From Craspedostauros australis (lineage: Eukaryota > Bacillariophyta > Bacillariophyceae > Mastogloiales > Achnanthaceae): 64,000 bases of DNA. A program made the position numbers and the translations under genes. Numbering within the stretch: position 1 is the first letter of the stretch; each line of letters starts with the position of its first letter. This document shows positions 20,360 through 31,824 of the stretch, piece after piece. The notes under the pieces were generated by a model. That model was given only the letters and a program-made list of their open reading frames with translations, searched no databases and had not been told where the DNA came from. Location: assembly GCA_026770025.1 (NCBI GenBank), contig JAMXDE010000009.1, positions 2,393,001 to 2,457,000 on the forward strand, read 5' to 3'.

Positions 20360-23055
20360 TCATTCATCCATTGGCAGATGTAAGTGCGACGCTTCAGGGT
20401 TCGCAAAGTTGATTGAAGCGTTGCTGTATCTGCTGGATTCGAACTTCTTCTTCACAGCCAAAAGGTCCTTGCGAGAATACGTCTTCGTGTGCTCCGCAAC
20501 TTTCCTGGCGATCACCTTCGCGACATCGCAGATTTCTGCGGCGCTGTACCTCGTGTATTGGAGAAGCATCTCGGGCTGCGGTAACCAAGTACGAGTATTC
20601 CAGGTGGCAACGACGAAAAATTGGCACGATGCTGATGGGTTAGTCGAGAATAAATTGGGAATACAGCAGTCAAAAAAGGGCGGAAACATGTGCCACAACA
20701 ACACGTACGACGGAAGGGATGGCCCCAACGACTTTGATTTGACGTCAGCAATGAGCTTTGATACAAGGAGCAACCGTGACGATGTGGACATCACGCGCAC
20801 TTACAATCCCTGGTCTGAGAATATCGCCGACACAAAGGTGCTTGCTTTTCTCCCTTGACGAAAGATCGGGGTTGTTCATGGCGAGGCTGATGGACGCCAC
20901 GGCCACCAACGATGGTCTGAATCGAATTGCGGAGTACTCTTGCAGCATTCGTTCCGAGTAATAGTTGGCCAGGTTCCGAACGTCGCGACCAGAGCCTGTG
21001 ATGACCAACATCCGCTGGAGGAATTGGAACGCAGTGGGGGCAGACAGCCTGAACTTGAGCTTCTTCGCGATATGAGCTTCCATCATAACGACCTCATCCT
21101 TCGTGTAGGCCCGGTCGGTGATGTACACACAGTCCTTCACTTCCATGGGAAACAGCTCTTCGTACTTGCACGCGACCAACAGCGCCGTCACGCCAACGAG
21201 CTGGAGCTTTTGGCGCGGAATCTGAACGACGGACAGGTACCGATCAATGATGTTCACGCACAGGTACATGGTGTCCGGCACCAGACGAAATTTCATGTGA
21301 ACTTCCACCAACCAATCGATCAAGATCGCTCTCATCATGGTGTTCAAGTGGGGCTGATGCTCCATGTATTGATCTGGCTGGAACTGCTCCTGCGAAGTCC
21401 AGCAAATGGGAGTCAAGAGCGAACAAGCATCGATGTCACCATTGACATTGACATCGCCATCAACGACAATGCAATGCAATTGTTGGCAAAATGGAGGGAG
21501 TTAGACATCACGACGTGCAATTGGTTCAAATGCACATGTGCCACCAAGGCGGTTTCGTTGAGGTTTAGTGACATAATAAGGATGGTGGAAGGCGAGGAGG
21601 TGAGAGACTGCGTGAGAAATCAGAGAGCATGATACAAAGAGGCGAGCCTCCTGCTCCGGCCGTGATGCAGCAAATGCGACTTTATGTATGCAATTCATTC
21701 TGTTCTTACCTCTGACTCGTACAACCGTTGATAGATGTCGGTGACATACGTCGCGGCAAACGCCGTGTCATGTTGATGCTCCACATCGAATGGTCCACAT
21801 TCAGCAACGTACTCAGCAGCATCAAAATTGTCTCTCTTCATGCTGAACTTGGAGTCCAGGACCATATCCCGACGCCAACATTCTGGCGCTCGGCGTGACT
21901 GTGAAATGTTTGATCGTGATTCTGTGGAGCGACATAGCTTCCGTTGCTTCTTGCTCGCGCATAATGTGCCGTCGGTGGTTAGCTGATTGTGCTCTGTCCT
22001 GTGTCGCTTTGGGCCCCCATCCTGCGTTTTGATTCGGTGCGTTGCATTGGTTGGAAGATTCTCCCCTTCTCCCGTTGCTACTACTTCTGCCGCAGTGGAG
22101 GCGACATCAGCAAGCGCGGGTTCCTCCGTTCCCACGGAGGATGTTGAATCGTCGGTTCGTGCCATCCGAGTGCGACTACGAGTGTGCGATATGTCGTACT
22201 GCGAAGCAGCGTGCGGAGCAGATGCTGCACGAGTCTGGTATGTAGCAGCGCCGGTCGCAAGATCCCTATCCTGATGAACGAGTAGCTGCGGCTGGTGACC
22301 GCTTGACTGTCTGGCCGGGCGTTGGTGCGTGCTCGTGCCCATTGTTCTTGACCCCCTGCTGCCTCGGCTATCCTTCGCTTGCCTCGCTCGCGGAGGGGCT
22401 TCGAATAGGATCGAGTGCGCTCGTTCGCTCTTACGAATTACGCGTGCAGATCGCCGCGTTTGGAGGCTTGACGCGCCACCGCGAGTCGGTTTGTCGTTGG
22501 CAGCTGATTCTTGTGAATCTGTTGAGACCTTTCTACCGGTCGTTGCTGTGGCATTCGAGACATCGTCCTGGATAAGGGAAACACGAGGTGTACGTAAGGC
22601 CATGCGGAAGACCAAGTGGAGAGTGAATGAGGTTAGATGAACAAGCCAGTGTGGAATGCGGAGGTGACGAGAGAGTAGAGCACCTTGACCGTGCGAAATG
22701 AAGTGAATACAGCCGAACATCCCTTCTTCGCTCTTCATCTCACACATCGTGTTTGGTGGTGATCAGGTGTCCGTATTTGTGCTGCCTCTGTGAGCGCGGC
22801 CGTCGTGGGTCGCACCGCTCTGTGATGCGTCATGGACAATGCGTGATGCCCAAGCTGTGAATATGAACGTACCAATGCTCTGCGTGTATGCGGACCCTTC
22901 GACGATGCAGTCATGAGGACTGAGTTTTCATCATTATGCTGTTTGGCATTCAGCAGCAGTCTTGCATTGTTGTGCACATCCATGGCGGAAACGACCTCCC
23001 TCGTTGTCGAGTCTGGATTTGTAACTGCACCTCTTCGAGCCGAAGCACCTCCCAT
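20360..23055 (-). CDS. Mitotic (B-type) cyclin
   Basis: Four exons: 22873..23055, 21710..22567, 20805..21389 and 20360..20575, about 613 residues, all joined in phase 0. Donors are GTACGT, GTAAGA and GTAAGT. Exon 1 starts at ACCATGG. Joining exons 1 and 2 creates RRALDDVSN, an exact RxxLxxxxN destruction box for APC/C-driven degradation. The long middle part is Ser/Arg-rich and poorly conserved. Exon 2 ends in HQHDTAFAATYVTDIYQRL, the usual lead-in to the cyclin fold. Exon 3 gives MEHQPHLNTMMRAILIDWLV (the MRAIL motif that binds the CDK near residue 366) and the rest of the N-terminal cyclin box. Exon 4 completes the second box (PEMLLQYTRY, then AVKKKFESSRYSNAS). It is expected to activate a CDK at the G2/M transition. 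The A versus B class is less sure than cyclin identity. Confidence 0.93.
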
Positions 23056-26000
23056 GGTCAATTTTAGTCAAACAGCAATGTTGCCTCTCGTCCTGCTGGC
23101 GGAAAATAGTATTCTACGTGCGTGCGCGTTGTGTTCAAGGATCTGGAAAGGATCGCACAGATGGAAACACGACAGCGGAGGTCGATTCGATGATGCGGAA
23201 GTGAGTTTTGGTGAGATAAGATACAGTCAGGCAAGGTACAGTCAGGCGAGGCATCATACGGCAAGGTCAGAATAGATCAGGTGAGGCGAGGAATGGTTGG
23301 TGGTGGACGATGGTTGGCTTTCCCATGCACGGAACGACAAAGCAACAGGAATCAACCTCATTTGAGGCCCAAAACTTCATTCCGCTTGATGTGCAACGAC
23401 AGTGCGCGAGTCCACAACACAAGACTGTCGGCCACGCACAGCAGAGTACCACCAGAGCATGCCAGGTTTTGTGCGCAGTGCGTTTGGGGTGTCCGTCTGG
23501 GCGAAACATGTCGTCACCCCATCCGTCGATACAAGCCGCTCGTGCACACGCAGACACAGACACAATCGCAGAACGCGGAAATGGACGTTGAACTCGTCGG
23601 TGGTAGTTGGTGTCACTTCCCACAGTTGAGGCAGCCGTCTGCGGCGCTCAGAACCGATTGACTTGATTGTAGCTGTGCTGAGAACTCCCAGTGCGTGTGA
23701 CTTGCCTCGCCATGCCTTGCCTCGCCATGCCTTGCCTTGCCTTACCTCGTCATGTACTCCTGCAAGTGTGGCACAAGTAGAGCGCTCGTGTTATGTCGTG
23801 TTGTGTGGTGTAGCGTGGTGTGATGATGTGGGTGTGGTGTGATGCGACCTGAAGGGAAGCGACGGGAACAGTCTCACGCTGTGGAGTCTTGATCTTCGAC
23901 TCGATCTCCTGCGTAGTGGATAAAGTAGCCGTCTTTGCTGTTGTAGCGTCTTGTAGCGCGAAGTAGAAGGTGTGGAGATGTAGAGATGGCTGCGCTTGGG
24001 TGGCGATGATGCTGCCAATATCTCCGAGGAACTGATCGGATTCGGTGCTATTCGTTGATCGTAGTATATAGAGCAGTGCACTCTGGTCTTCTCGACTCTC
24101 TGACCTTTGACACCGCTGGCGTTGTTGCTGCCGTTGCCTTTGCTGCAGCGAATGCTTGACTGAGGAGATGATATTGTGTCTGGTGAGAGCTCAGCCGTCA
24201 GTCTGCGTGGCGCTGCGTTCTATTGTATCTTCCGTCTTCCGTCTTCTGTCTTCTGCCAATATTGATAACGTCAATCAGTGTGACAATGCCCACACAGCAG
24301 CACAGCGCAAGATAGTGAATGAAAGGATGAGGGTACAAACTGATGGCTGCGCGAGGTGTATGCGAGGATGTATGGTAATGCGAGTGGAGTATTGGTATGT
24401 ACTGCTCTGTTGTCCGATCGAAGCTTCTTCGTGGTTTGAGTGTCCTTGGTTTGCTCGGATGTTTGCTGCCTGGCTGCGTCGCAGAATAGTAATCCACAAG
24501 ATCTCGTGACTGCTTGCTTCGGCTGATCGCTGCCTCGATTGGGTTGTCTTTCTGACTGGCTGGCTGGCTGGCTGGCTGACTGACTGAGTGATTGATCGAG
24601 CAGTCCTCCGTTTGTCGTCCTCGTTGGTTGGTCTGCGATATGCTGTCGCTGTTGTCCTGTGTGCTGGTTGGAACTGTTTTTGGTTGTGTTACGATGCGAA
24701 GAGTTGTCGTCGGAAAGCGCACTCAAGTAACCGTGGCCGTTCGAAACTGGAGAAACAGGAACAGGAGAGGAAACAAGGACACCAAACAAAGGGGCTGGGG
24801 GCGGCACCTCCATTGTGTGGCCACCATGTGTGTTGTTGGTCGGAGGATCCGCTGGGTGGCGTTCCTCGTCTCGAATTGCGCCCCACTGATGCACTTTAAG
24901 TACTGTCGCCGTCACAAACATGTGGCTGGGCGGGAGCAGTCCTTGGCATTCGAATCAATACAATATAACCACACATCAATACGATCATCAACGATCAGAC
25001 ATCTACTTGACCCAGAACTACATATGCATCCATGACTGCATCTGGCGGAATTGAGCCTGTTGCGCTGTGTCGATGCGCGCTGCACCTGCAGATGCGACAT
25101 CAAAGCAGTTATGAGTGCAAATTGAACGATGTCTCATCTGCGTCCGTCTGACATGAACAAACGAGGCCATTTTGTCAGCAACAGACAAAATATTTCGACG
25201 TGCGCGGACTCCCGCCTCTTCCGAGGTTTTGAGTCATGCGTTCCCACCAACATTGCGAACCCATTTTGTCCCAAACCCACCAAAGAACGAAATGACACAC
25301 CAAAGGCGCTGCTGTCTTCCTCCACCCCGCCACCTTTTTGCTCCAGCCCTGTTCTCGATGCAGCCCAATGCGATTCAATTCGATTTGACGCGGTCTGCTG
25401 CAAAAGGGCGGCAACCGACACGAATGTCTGCGGATCTGAAACCGACACCCGCACCGAGGATGCTCTGATTGGATCGTCGTGAAGCAGTCGTGCCAGATGG
25501 CTGATGTCAAAGAACTGATACTTCCATTCCGCAATCACTCCTCCACGTGCCTTGCTTGTTTGTTTGAGTGGAATGCCCATGATTTCACATCAGCTCGGGT
25601 CATGGTGGGACTGCGAGGTACCGCAGCGGTCACAAGAGAAAGTGCGTGCGAGTGGACACTCACAAGGACAAAGAGAGCACACACACATGGGCAGAGAGAG
25701 AGAGAGCAAGAGAGGAGGGCAGAGAGGTACAATTTGAGGGATGGACGGCGACAATGTTGGGAGATTTACGAGTACACCCCCTCATGCTCGTAACATGCGG
25801 TGTCTACAAATACCATACCTACACACTCGTGCATGATGAGCCGCACACTCTGTGAGATTGCGACTGGTGGTTTGGTGCCCGACGGTAGACCAAGCATTAC
25901 ATGATGCCGAGGCCCGCGGAATGCACCATAGGGAGGCAAACTGCACGGCACTACTATCTCTCCGCACTTTGTTCTTCGAGTATCCTCTTCGGTACCAATA

Positions 26001-26240
26001 GACTTTTTTATTATCGCAGATGCTTTGAACTTGGCTTAGTGGCATGTGTCCGTTTTCTTTCGGAGCAACGCCAGAGTAATGACATTGTTGAGCACCGTAC
26101 GAAATCTCCTCGTTCTCACCACTCGTGAAGTGTATTCGCGTCCACAGCAATCATCATTGTAGGTAGCTGGCGATCACACGAGCACACGAACACTCGGCTC
26201 GAATAAGTGCTGCATGTGCGCGTGTTTGTCAGGCTCAGTG
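23056..26240. other. 3.2 kb gene-poor region
   Basis: Between the cyclin start and the methyltransferase end. I see no gene: frames are under about 220 codons, compositionally biased, and often open on both strands. It contains related short repeats (CAGGCAAGG/GAGGCGAGG near 23225-23290; CCTTGCCTCGCCATG units at 23701-23756), a CTGGCTGG run near 24555-24585 and a GAGA-rich stretch near 25695-25720. A small noncoding RNA gene cannot be excluded. Confidence 0.5.
23701..23756. repeat. Short tandem repeat of CCTTGCCTCGCCATG type
   Basis: About three and a half imperfect 15-base units. Reverse-complement-like words (GGCAAGG, GGCGAGG) occur about 450 bases earlier at 23225-23290. Confidence 0.7.
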
Positions 26241-27404
26241 CTAACATGGCTGCTGATCGCCGACGTCGCTAGGATCATCCTCGTCGGACATGTCATCTTC
26301 GAAGTACGGAGCAACCCATTCCTCGTCGCTCGAGCTTTCGTTCAAGCGATCGAGCTTTTCCTGCAAACCAGGAAATATGTGGCAATCAACTCGTCCCAAT
26401 GCATCGTTGCGTCGTCTCGCATCGTCATGACGTGTCAGCATCAGTAGCCGGGCATCCAGCAGCGGAGGTAACCTTGAGCGTTCAGCATCGCTCAACGGTG
26501 GCTTGGCGTCGATGGCGAAACCCGCATCACTGGCAGCGTCGATCAACTTCGCGGGCGTCCGCGCACCATCCCTGGATGCAAAGGAAAGCCAGAATATCCC
26601 ACCGGAACGCAGCAGCGCATCAACCGTATCAAACATCGCTGTTAGTACCACGCCGCAGGTTGAGGGGTACACGATGTCGGCAGCCACAACGGCATCAAAT
26701 CGACTGCTGTTGGCATCATCGGTCGGCAACAGCTCACTCCGTCTCTGTTTGATGGCATCCATCGACATCGCATCACCCCAGCTCAAGTATTGCACGTCAT
26801 AGACAGGATTCGGTGCAGGATCATTATGGGGCCTGAAACCATCATCCAAGCTCGATTCCGTGGTCTGCTCCAGGGCGTTTGCCGCGAAATTCTTTCGACA
26901 CATCTCCAGTGCATTCCTGTCGCGATCCGTCGAAATCCACAAACGGGTCACTTCGGACGATGCAGATGCACTTGTCCAGCCTTGGCTCCGCATGGCCACG
27001 GCTCCCACCATCCCGACCCCGCACCCCAGCTCCACGACCGTCGACCCGAAGCTGTGGAAGGCGGCGTGCTGGCACAGCACATACGTTGCAGGCCAGACCA
27101 TGATGCCCGTGAGATCCCTGCCTTCTCCGGTCAAGTTGCACCCCGTTGTGGTCGTCGCGCTGTATATCCTGACTGTGACGGCCCCGCCATCCTGAACAGT
27201 ATCATTCGACGTCAAGGCACTCGCACCCGTAGATGGATCGCCAGCTTCTTCACTTCGGCTGTCTTGGAATGTGAGCTCCTCGACGATGCAGTTGGCTGTC
27301 AACGAATCATCGATCGCCTTTGCGACTGTGCCGCGTGCATCGCCACGTTCATCGCTACGTTCATCGCCATCATTGCTGCCAGCGTTGCTTGCATTGGTTG
27401 TCAT
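26241..27404 (-). CDS. Family-16-type (METTL21-like) protein methyltransferase
   Basis: 387 residues starting at ATG 27404. A disordered acidic N-terminus of about 75 residues precedes a Rossmann-type SAM-dependent methyltransferase. Motif I is VVELGCGVGMVGAVAM (residues 123-138), preceded by GIMVWPATYVLCQHA, the typical G..W......L lead-in of this family. An acidic residue ends strand 2 (WISTDRD). FDAVVAADIVYPSTCG is the family's catalytic-site motif, here ADIVY in place of the commoner D/E-x-x-Y form. FWLSFASRD lies in the later strand. Members methylate lysines of chaperones or translation factors; the substrate here is unknown. The C-terminal tail is acidic (DEEW...DDMSDEDDPSD). It lies in tandem with the PAM18-like gene, also on the minus strand, 570 bases away. 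Confidence 0.86.
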   Translation of the reverse strand: MTTNASNAGSNDGDERSDERGDARGTVAKAIDDSLTANCIVEELTFQDSRSEEAGDPSTGASALTSNDTVQDGGAVTVRIYSATTTTGCNLTGEGRDLTGIMVWPATYVLCQHAAFHSFGSTVVELGCGVGMVGAVAMRSQGWTSASASSEVTRLWISTDRDRNALEMCRKNFAANALEQTTESSLDDGFRPHNDPAPNPVYDVQYLSWGDAMSMDAIKQRRSELLPTDDANSSRFDAVVAADIVYPSTCGVVLTAMFDTVDALLRSGGIFWLSFASRDGARTPAKLIDAASDAGFAIDAKPPLSDAERSRLPPLLDARLLMLTRHDDARRRNDALGRVDCHIFPGLQEKLDRLNESSSDEEWVAPYFEDDMSDEDDPSDVGDQQPC

Positions 27405-27974
27405 TGTTGGTTGTGTATGTATTGTGTGGTACTGGTGGCATGTACTATAGTGCTTCCCTCCAACTCTGTTGTCGCGTTGTGTTGCGCAAACAGGATGAGC
27501 TTGATGCCGTCGCTGGTCACACGTGGTGTTTGTGTGGTCGAGAAAAAGTGCGCGTTGTTGTGATGGCTGATGCTATTTTGAAACTCCTCATAGCACAGGA
27601 ACTAACTTAGTGGTTGCTCTATTCCCTTCCATTCCATTCCATTCCATTCGGACGTCCATCCACTGTGGCGGTGGTTCGTACCAGCCGCGCCATCTGCACC
27701 ATCTCTCTCTTTCTCTCCCCCTCTCGGAAGATAGCAGAGGGCAGATAGCAAGAGTACTTCGAGTCCAACCACATGCTTGGAGAACATGGTGGGGTAGAGT
27801 TGTAGATATTTACTGCAGAGTACGGTACTCCGATTGCATTCTGTTGCACATGTCACCACCAATCACCACAGGTCCACAGCAGCAAGAGCAGGAAACTCCT
27901 CTAATGGACACGGGGATGTTCGCACCCGTATGTAGGGCTACAGCGCAAAGAATATTCCTCATGCTTTAAATTCT
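27405..27974. other. Spacer between PAM18-like and methyltransferase genes
   Basis: 570 bases between two minus-strand genes, holding the PAM18-like gene's 3' region and the methyltransferase promoter. It includes an ATTCC pentamer run near 27630-27650. No gene seen. Confidence 0.65.
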
Positions 27975-28784
27975 TCATTTCGCCTTGTTCTTCAGAAGCA
28001 GCTCTTTGGCTTCGTTGATCTTGCCAGCCATGTAGGTGGAACCGCCAGTATCCGGGTGATTGAGGACCAGCAACTTCCTATGAGCCTCCTTGATCCGCTT
28101 CGCCGACGTGCTCTCTCGCACTCCCAAGATGAGCGCAGCCTCGCGTCGTGTCATGGTGTCCTCGAAGCCGCCCTGGTAGAACTGCGCACCGACCCCAACA
28201 CCGAACCATTCCTTGAAAATATTGGTACGTTGGCCATCACCGCTGCTCTTTGAATCTCGGGCCTGTTGTTGCTGCTGCTGGTCATTCTCCATATTCTGCT
28301 TGGCTGCTTCAGCCTGGTCCGTTTTGCGCTGCTCTTCCAGCTCCTCCTCCGACGGCTGCATCGCCTTCCATTCGCGGTATGATCGCAGGGCGGCAGCCCC
28401 AGCGTAGGCAGTGGCGGAAACTGTGCCGAGTCCCAAGATGATGGCAACGGCCCTATCATTGGATGGGGTTGAGTGGAAAGACCGAATCTGGAGTGCTCTC
28501 ATCTGGTTGCTGTCCCTCTCGTCGTCCTGCCTTCTTCTGAAGTCTGATCCCCAAGAAAGCGGGAGATCTGCGCACGCTGAAATTGATTGCCTCATCGAAG
28601 GTGTCTTCATGACGAATCGAGACGACGGCGACGACGACATCAAGGATGCGGAGCGGGTAACATCGCGGAGAAAAGGTTGCGCTGTCAATGCTGCTGCGGG
28701 TCTTGATGGCGCCATGCTGGATGGTGCGGAGACAGACCCACGCAACGCGCGTCCGACCATTGTCGGGAACCTTCGTGGAATCAT
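27975..28784 (-). CDS. PAM18/TIM14-like mitochondrial import J-protein
   Basis: 269 residues from ATG 28784. The N-terminus is basic and Ser/Ala-rich ([20 protein letters not shown]), fitting a mitochondrial presequence. One membrane segment ([20 protein letters not shown]) precedes a Gln-rich linker and a short degenerate J domain at the C-terminus: [20 protein letters not shown], then [20 protein letters not shown] with the HPD loop and the conserved NEAKELLL end. In the TIM23 motor, PAM18 stimulates mitochondrial Hsp70 at the import channel, with the J domain facing the matrix. It is longer than typical family members (110-170 residues) because of the presequence and the [13 protein letters not shown]/poly-Gln linker. 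It is divergent from the kinase gene at 29619. Confidence 0.9.
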   Translation of the reverse strand: MIPRRFPTMVGRALRGSVSAPSSMAPSRPAAALTAQPFLRDVTRSASLMSSSPSSRFVMKTPSMRQSISACADLPLSWGSDFRRRQDDERDSNQMRALQIRSFHSTPSNDRAVAIILGLGTVSATAYAGAAALRSYREWKAMQPSEEELEEQRKTDQAEAAKQNMENDQQQQQQARDSKSSGDGQRTNIFKEWFGVGVGAQFYQGGFEDTMTRREAALILGVRESTSAKRIKEAHRKLLVLNHPDTGGSTYMAGKINEAKELLLKNKAK

Positions 28785-29618
28785 GGTCTTGTTGTGGGTT
28801 GGAAGAAGGGGGATGTGTTGAGTTTAGTTGAGTTGAGTTGAGTGCGTTGAGTTGAGTTGAGTTGAGTTGGTTCGTCCTTCGGCGATCTTCAAACGTGTTG
28901 CGTCACCGCCGTTGTTGTGGTCGCGACAATGACGACAATAGCGGCGATGGTGACAATGGGTGTTGCTGGTTCGGTTGTGATCGATGTGTCTGTGTTTGTG
29001 TTGGGATTGTTCTGTTCGTTTCTTTCATTTGTGGCGCTCTCGGCTTGCGGCCAGACGGTGCTCAACACCACACGCATGATGGACAGTCTGTAATAATGAC
29101 AAACAGTATGCAACATGGTTCTTCTTTGATGCCAACAACCCGAACCGCAACAAAAACTTCGCTTAACATATTATTTGACGGTACTTCCAAAGGCGGATCG
29201 TGTGAGGATGAGCAACAACAAGAATCCTCGCACTTTTCTCGACAAAAAAGGAGAAAACCACACGATGACCGTCTCGCCGCACCAAAAACGACAAATACAG
29301 CATCATCTCCAACAACACCGGCCTTTCCTCTTCGCACACCGAAGCACATCATCAAACGAAGACTCTCCGTGGGTGCTTTCATTGGCAGCCCAACACACTC
29401 CGTGTGTTGTACGACTACGATACAGAGTGGTACTCCGACGAGGTGCTCTCATCGATTCTCCATTGTGCCATTTGCAAGGTTCTAGGCATCTCCAAACCAA
29501 CCGAGGAAGCATCTCACAAACTTCCAAACTTCTTGAGACGTTGGCAGAACTTACATACGCATACGCATACCCATACCCATACGCATACTCCACTCCAGGA
29601 TACATCACGACAAGCGCC
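28785..29618. promoter_or_regulatory. Divergent promoter region between PAM18-like and kinase genes
   Basis: 834 bases separate two divergent starts, so both promoters should lie here. It includes the TTGAG repeat at 28820-28870 and a CATACG/CATACC run at 29555-29588 just before the kinase start. No further gene seen. Confidence 0.5.
28820..28870. repeat. (GTTGA)n tandem repeat
   Basis: About nine GTTGA/TTGAG pentamers with one interruption (GTGCG) lie just upstream of the PAM18-like start, probably in its 5' untranslated region or promoter. Confidence 0.9.
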
Positions 29619-31296
29619 ATGGCGATCACGTACGACCTCCTGCAGAAGCAGAATGCTGAGACATCCAATGCGCTGATAGAGCACTGGAAGGAATCGGAGC
29701 TCTTCCAGTCGTTGGCCGAGTACGAAGGCAAGCTCACCATGGACCGCGACAATGAGGATGGCGAGAAGCTGCAGAAAGGAATCGACTTTGCCAAGTCCAA
29801 GGGCGTCATCGACCCAGACTACGTCCCAGAACCATACAAGAAGGTAAATCGATCAGAGCAGAACAGAACAGAGCAGAGCAGCGTAGAGAACTCTGCTATT
29901 CCTCCACATGCATGCATCAACGTCGCTATCCAACCTATCAAGGCAACCAATGCAACGACAGCATGTTCCATTGCTAATGCCATGGTATGCTCGTGTACTG
30001 GAGACAAACTGGAGTCCTCCGCGAGCATGGCATACCCATGCGATGTTCGCTTGGTGTGCCAACATCAGCTGAACGCAAGCGCACTTCGTCACCAATGACC
30101 AACATCTCATCAATTTCTGCTTTCCGCCCTTCTTCTTATACTATATCTCGCAATGCATGCGAGGGCTCCTCACTGTACGTGCCTGGCGATGAACACTGAA
30201 TCCGAACGAAACAACAACCTTCAAAACCCCACACCAGATTGATGTGCTTGGGAAATCACCAGACCAGGTGGCAGGCGAGATCCTTGCCTCCGTGAAGGAC
30301 AAGGGATCATCCGATTCCGGTGCTGGATCTGTCATCGTGCTTTGTGGCTTGTCAGGAACGGGAAAGGTAAGCGTCGCATTGTTGGGCCTTGCAGAATTGA
30401 GCCGATGGGCCGACATCATGCAGCGAAGTCTGTGGACGTGCAAGTGCATCCATCCGCAAGACGATACCGCATGCCGTATTCTTCTGCAGCAGTGCGTTTA
30501 CGCTACTCCTCCAATGAATACAGACTCACGCACATGCAAATCCACATTTCGCAATTCACAATTCGCAACGAACACTGCGACCAACCCGCCACGCTCCATC
30601 ACCGATATTCCCTCTTACAAACTTGCTTGTATGGTACATACGGTACCTTCATTGTTTGCCATGGGTCTGCACTCGTAGGGAACAACGGTCACAAAGCTGC
30701 GCCAGAAGCTCGAAACGGACGAAGGCAAGAAAGTGATGACCTGGTCCAATGGTAATATCTTCCGCAGCGTCACCCTGCTGGCGGCCACATGGTGCGAACA
30801 GCAAAGCGATTTGGATGGATTCGACAAAGAGAGAGCTCTGACGAAGGAAAACCTTGCTTCTTTCATCGGAATGCTCTCCTTTGGCAAGTTTGACGGTGAG
30901 AAGTACGACACCCACATCAACGGTCTTGGCTTGGACCTCATGGTGTCGCAGGTGCAGAACACCACACTCAAATCCCCGCTTGTCTCGAAGAACATCCCGA
31001 CAGTCGCCGAAGTCACCCAGGGCGAAGTCATCATTTTTGCTGCAGATGCCGTTGCCACTATGGGCAAGGACGGATTGTTCGTCCTGCTGGAAGGCCGCGA
31101 GCAGACTGTCAACTACGTCAAGAGTCCAGATCGGTTCACCCTGATCCTGTCGGATGACTCGCTGATTGGCAAGCGCAGAGCCGCGCAGCGCATCATGGCA
31201 GAAGCAGCCAAGACGATTGCCGAGGATGCAAGTGACGACGACATTGTCTCTGGCCTTGACAACGTGCTTGGAGAAATGGCGAAGGATCTCGCATAA
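29619..31296 (+). CDS. Cytidylate-kinase-like P-loop kinase
   Basis: Three exons: 29619..29843, 30238..30366 and 30679..31296 (323 residues), all in phase 0, with donors GTAAAT and GTAAGC and acceptors ACACCAG and ACTCGTAG. The start is GCCATGG. Exons 2 and 3 join exactly inside the Walker A loop, giving LCGLSGTGKGTTVTKLRQKL. WSNGNIFRSVTLLAATWCEQ then resembles the CMP-binding entry of cytidylate kinases, and GKRRAAQRIMAEA in the C-terminal part could supply LID arginines. The 75-residue N-terminal part (YEGKLTMDRDNEDGEKLQKG) is helical and not recognised. A nucleoside monophosphate kinase role is inferred from the P-loop and the WSNGN(I/V)FR motif; the substrate is not certain. It is convergent with the aldehyde dehydrogenase gene. 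Confidence 0.8.
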
Positions 31297-31824
31297 TGTG
31301 TCAATGTTCTGGTGGGAACGATGTAATCGGAAGCAGAATAGGAGCTTCAAAGTAACCATACCCGCTCGAAGCGCCATCCTCGCAGCTAATACTACCCCCA
31401 GGAGTCGACCATCCGCATAGGTCGTAATGTTTGTATTCAAGCATATGCTCTGTTCCAGAATCCCACTCTAGAGATCATGGATGCCAGTATGATATTATAT
31501 GGTTTAGCATCATCTTGTCCAGCATTTGTACCATCGAAAGAGTGGAACAGGGCATCCACCAGCGTGCGTACAGTACGGAAGTTGCTATTTGTGAAGGATT
31601 CCACACTCAACTGTAAACATATAATAGTTGCCAAGATTGAATGAGGCTTGCTTGATACCATGGCCGTATGACTGCGGGGGGTCGTCTGCATCAAAAGGGT
31701 GAACAAGCTGGATGCATTGGCATTGACATTGGCGGCGATCTTCGATGTTGACTGTTGGTCGTTTCTGTTGTTGTTGTTTTCTCCCTCATCCTCATCTTCA
31801 CCTTCTTTGTGCACGCCGTCATCA
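31297..31824. other. Convergent spacer between kinase and aldehyde dehydrogenase genes
   Basis: 528 bases between two 3' ends. A minus-strand open frame continues past the aldehyde dehydrogenase stop in another frame but shows no recognisable domain. No gene supported. Confidence 0.6.

Noticed and set aside
24271..24921. Minus-strand 216-codon frame
   Set aside because: Gln/Ser/Thr repeats derived from CTGGCTGG and similar tracts, no recognisable fold, start not in good context.
25134..25580. Overlapping frames on both strands near 25.1-25.6 kb
   Set aside because: Both strands are open, composition is neutral, and there is no domain or conserved motif.
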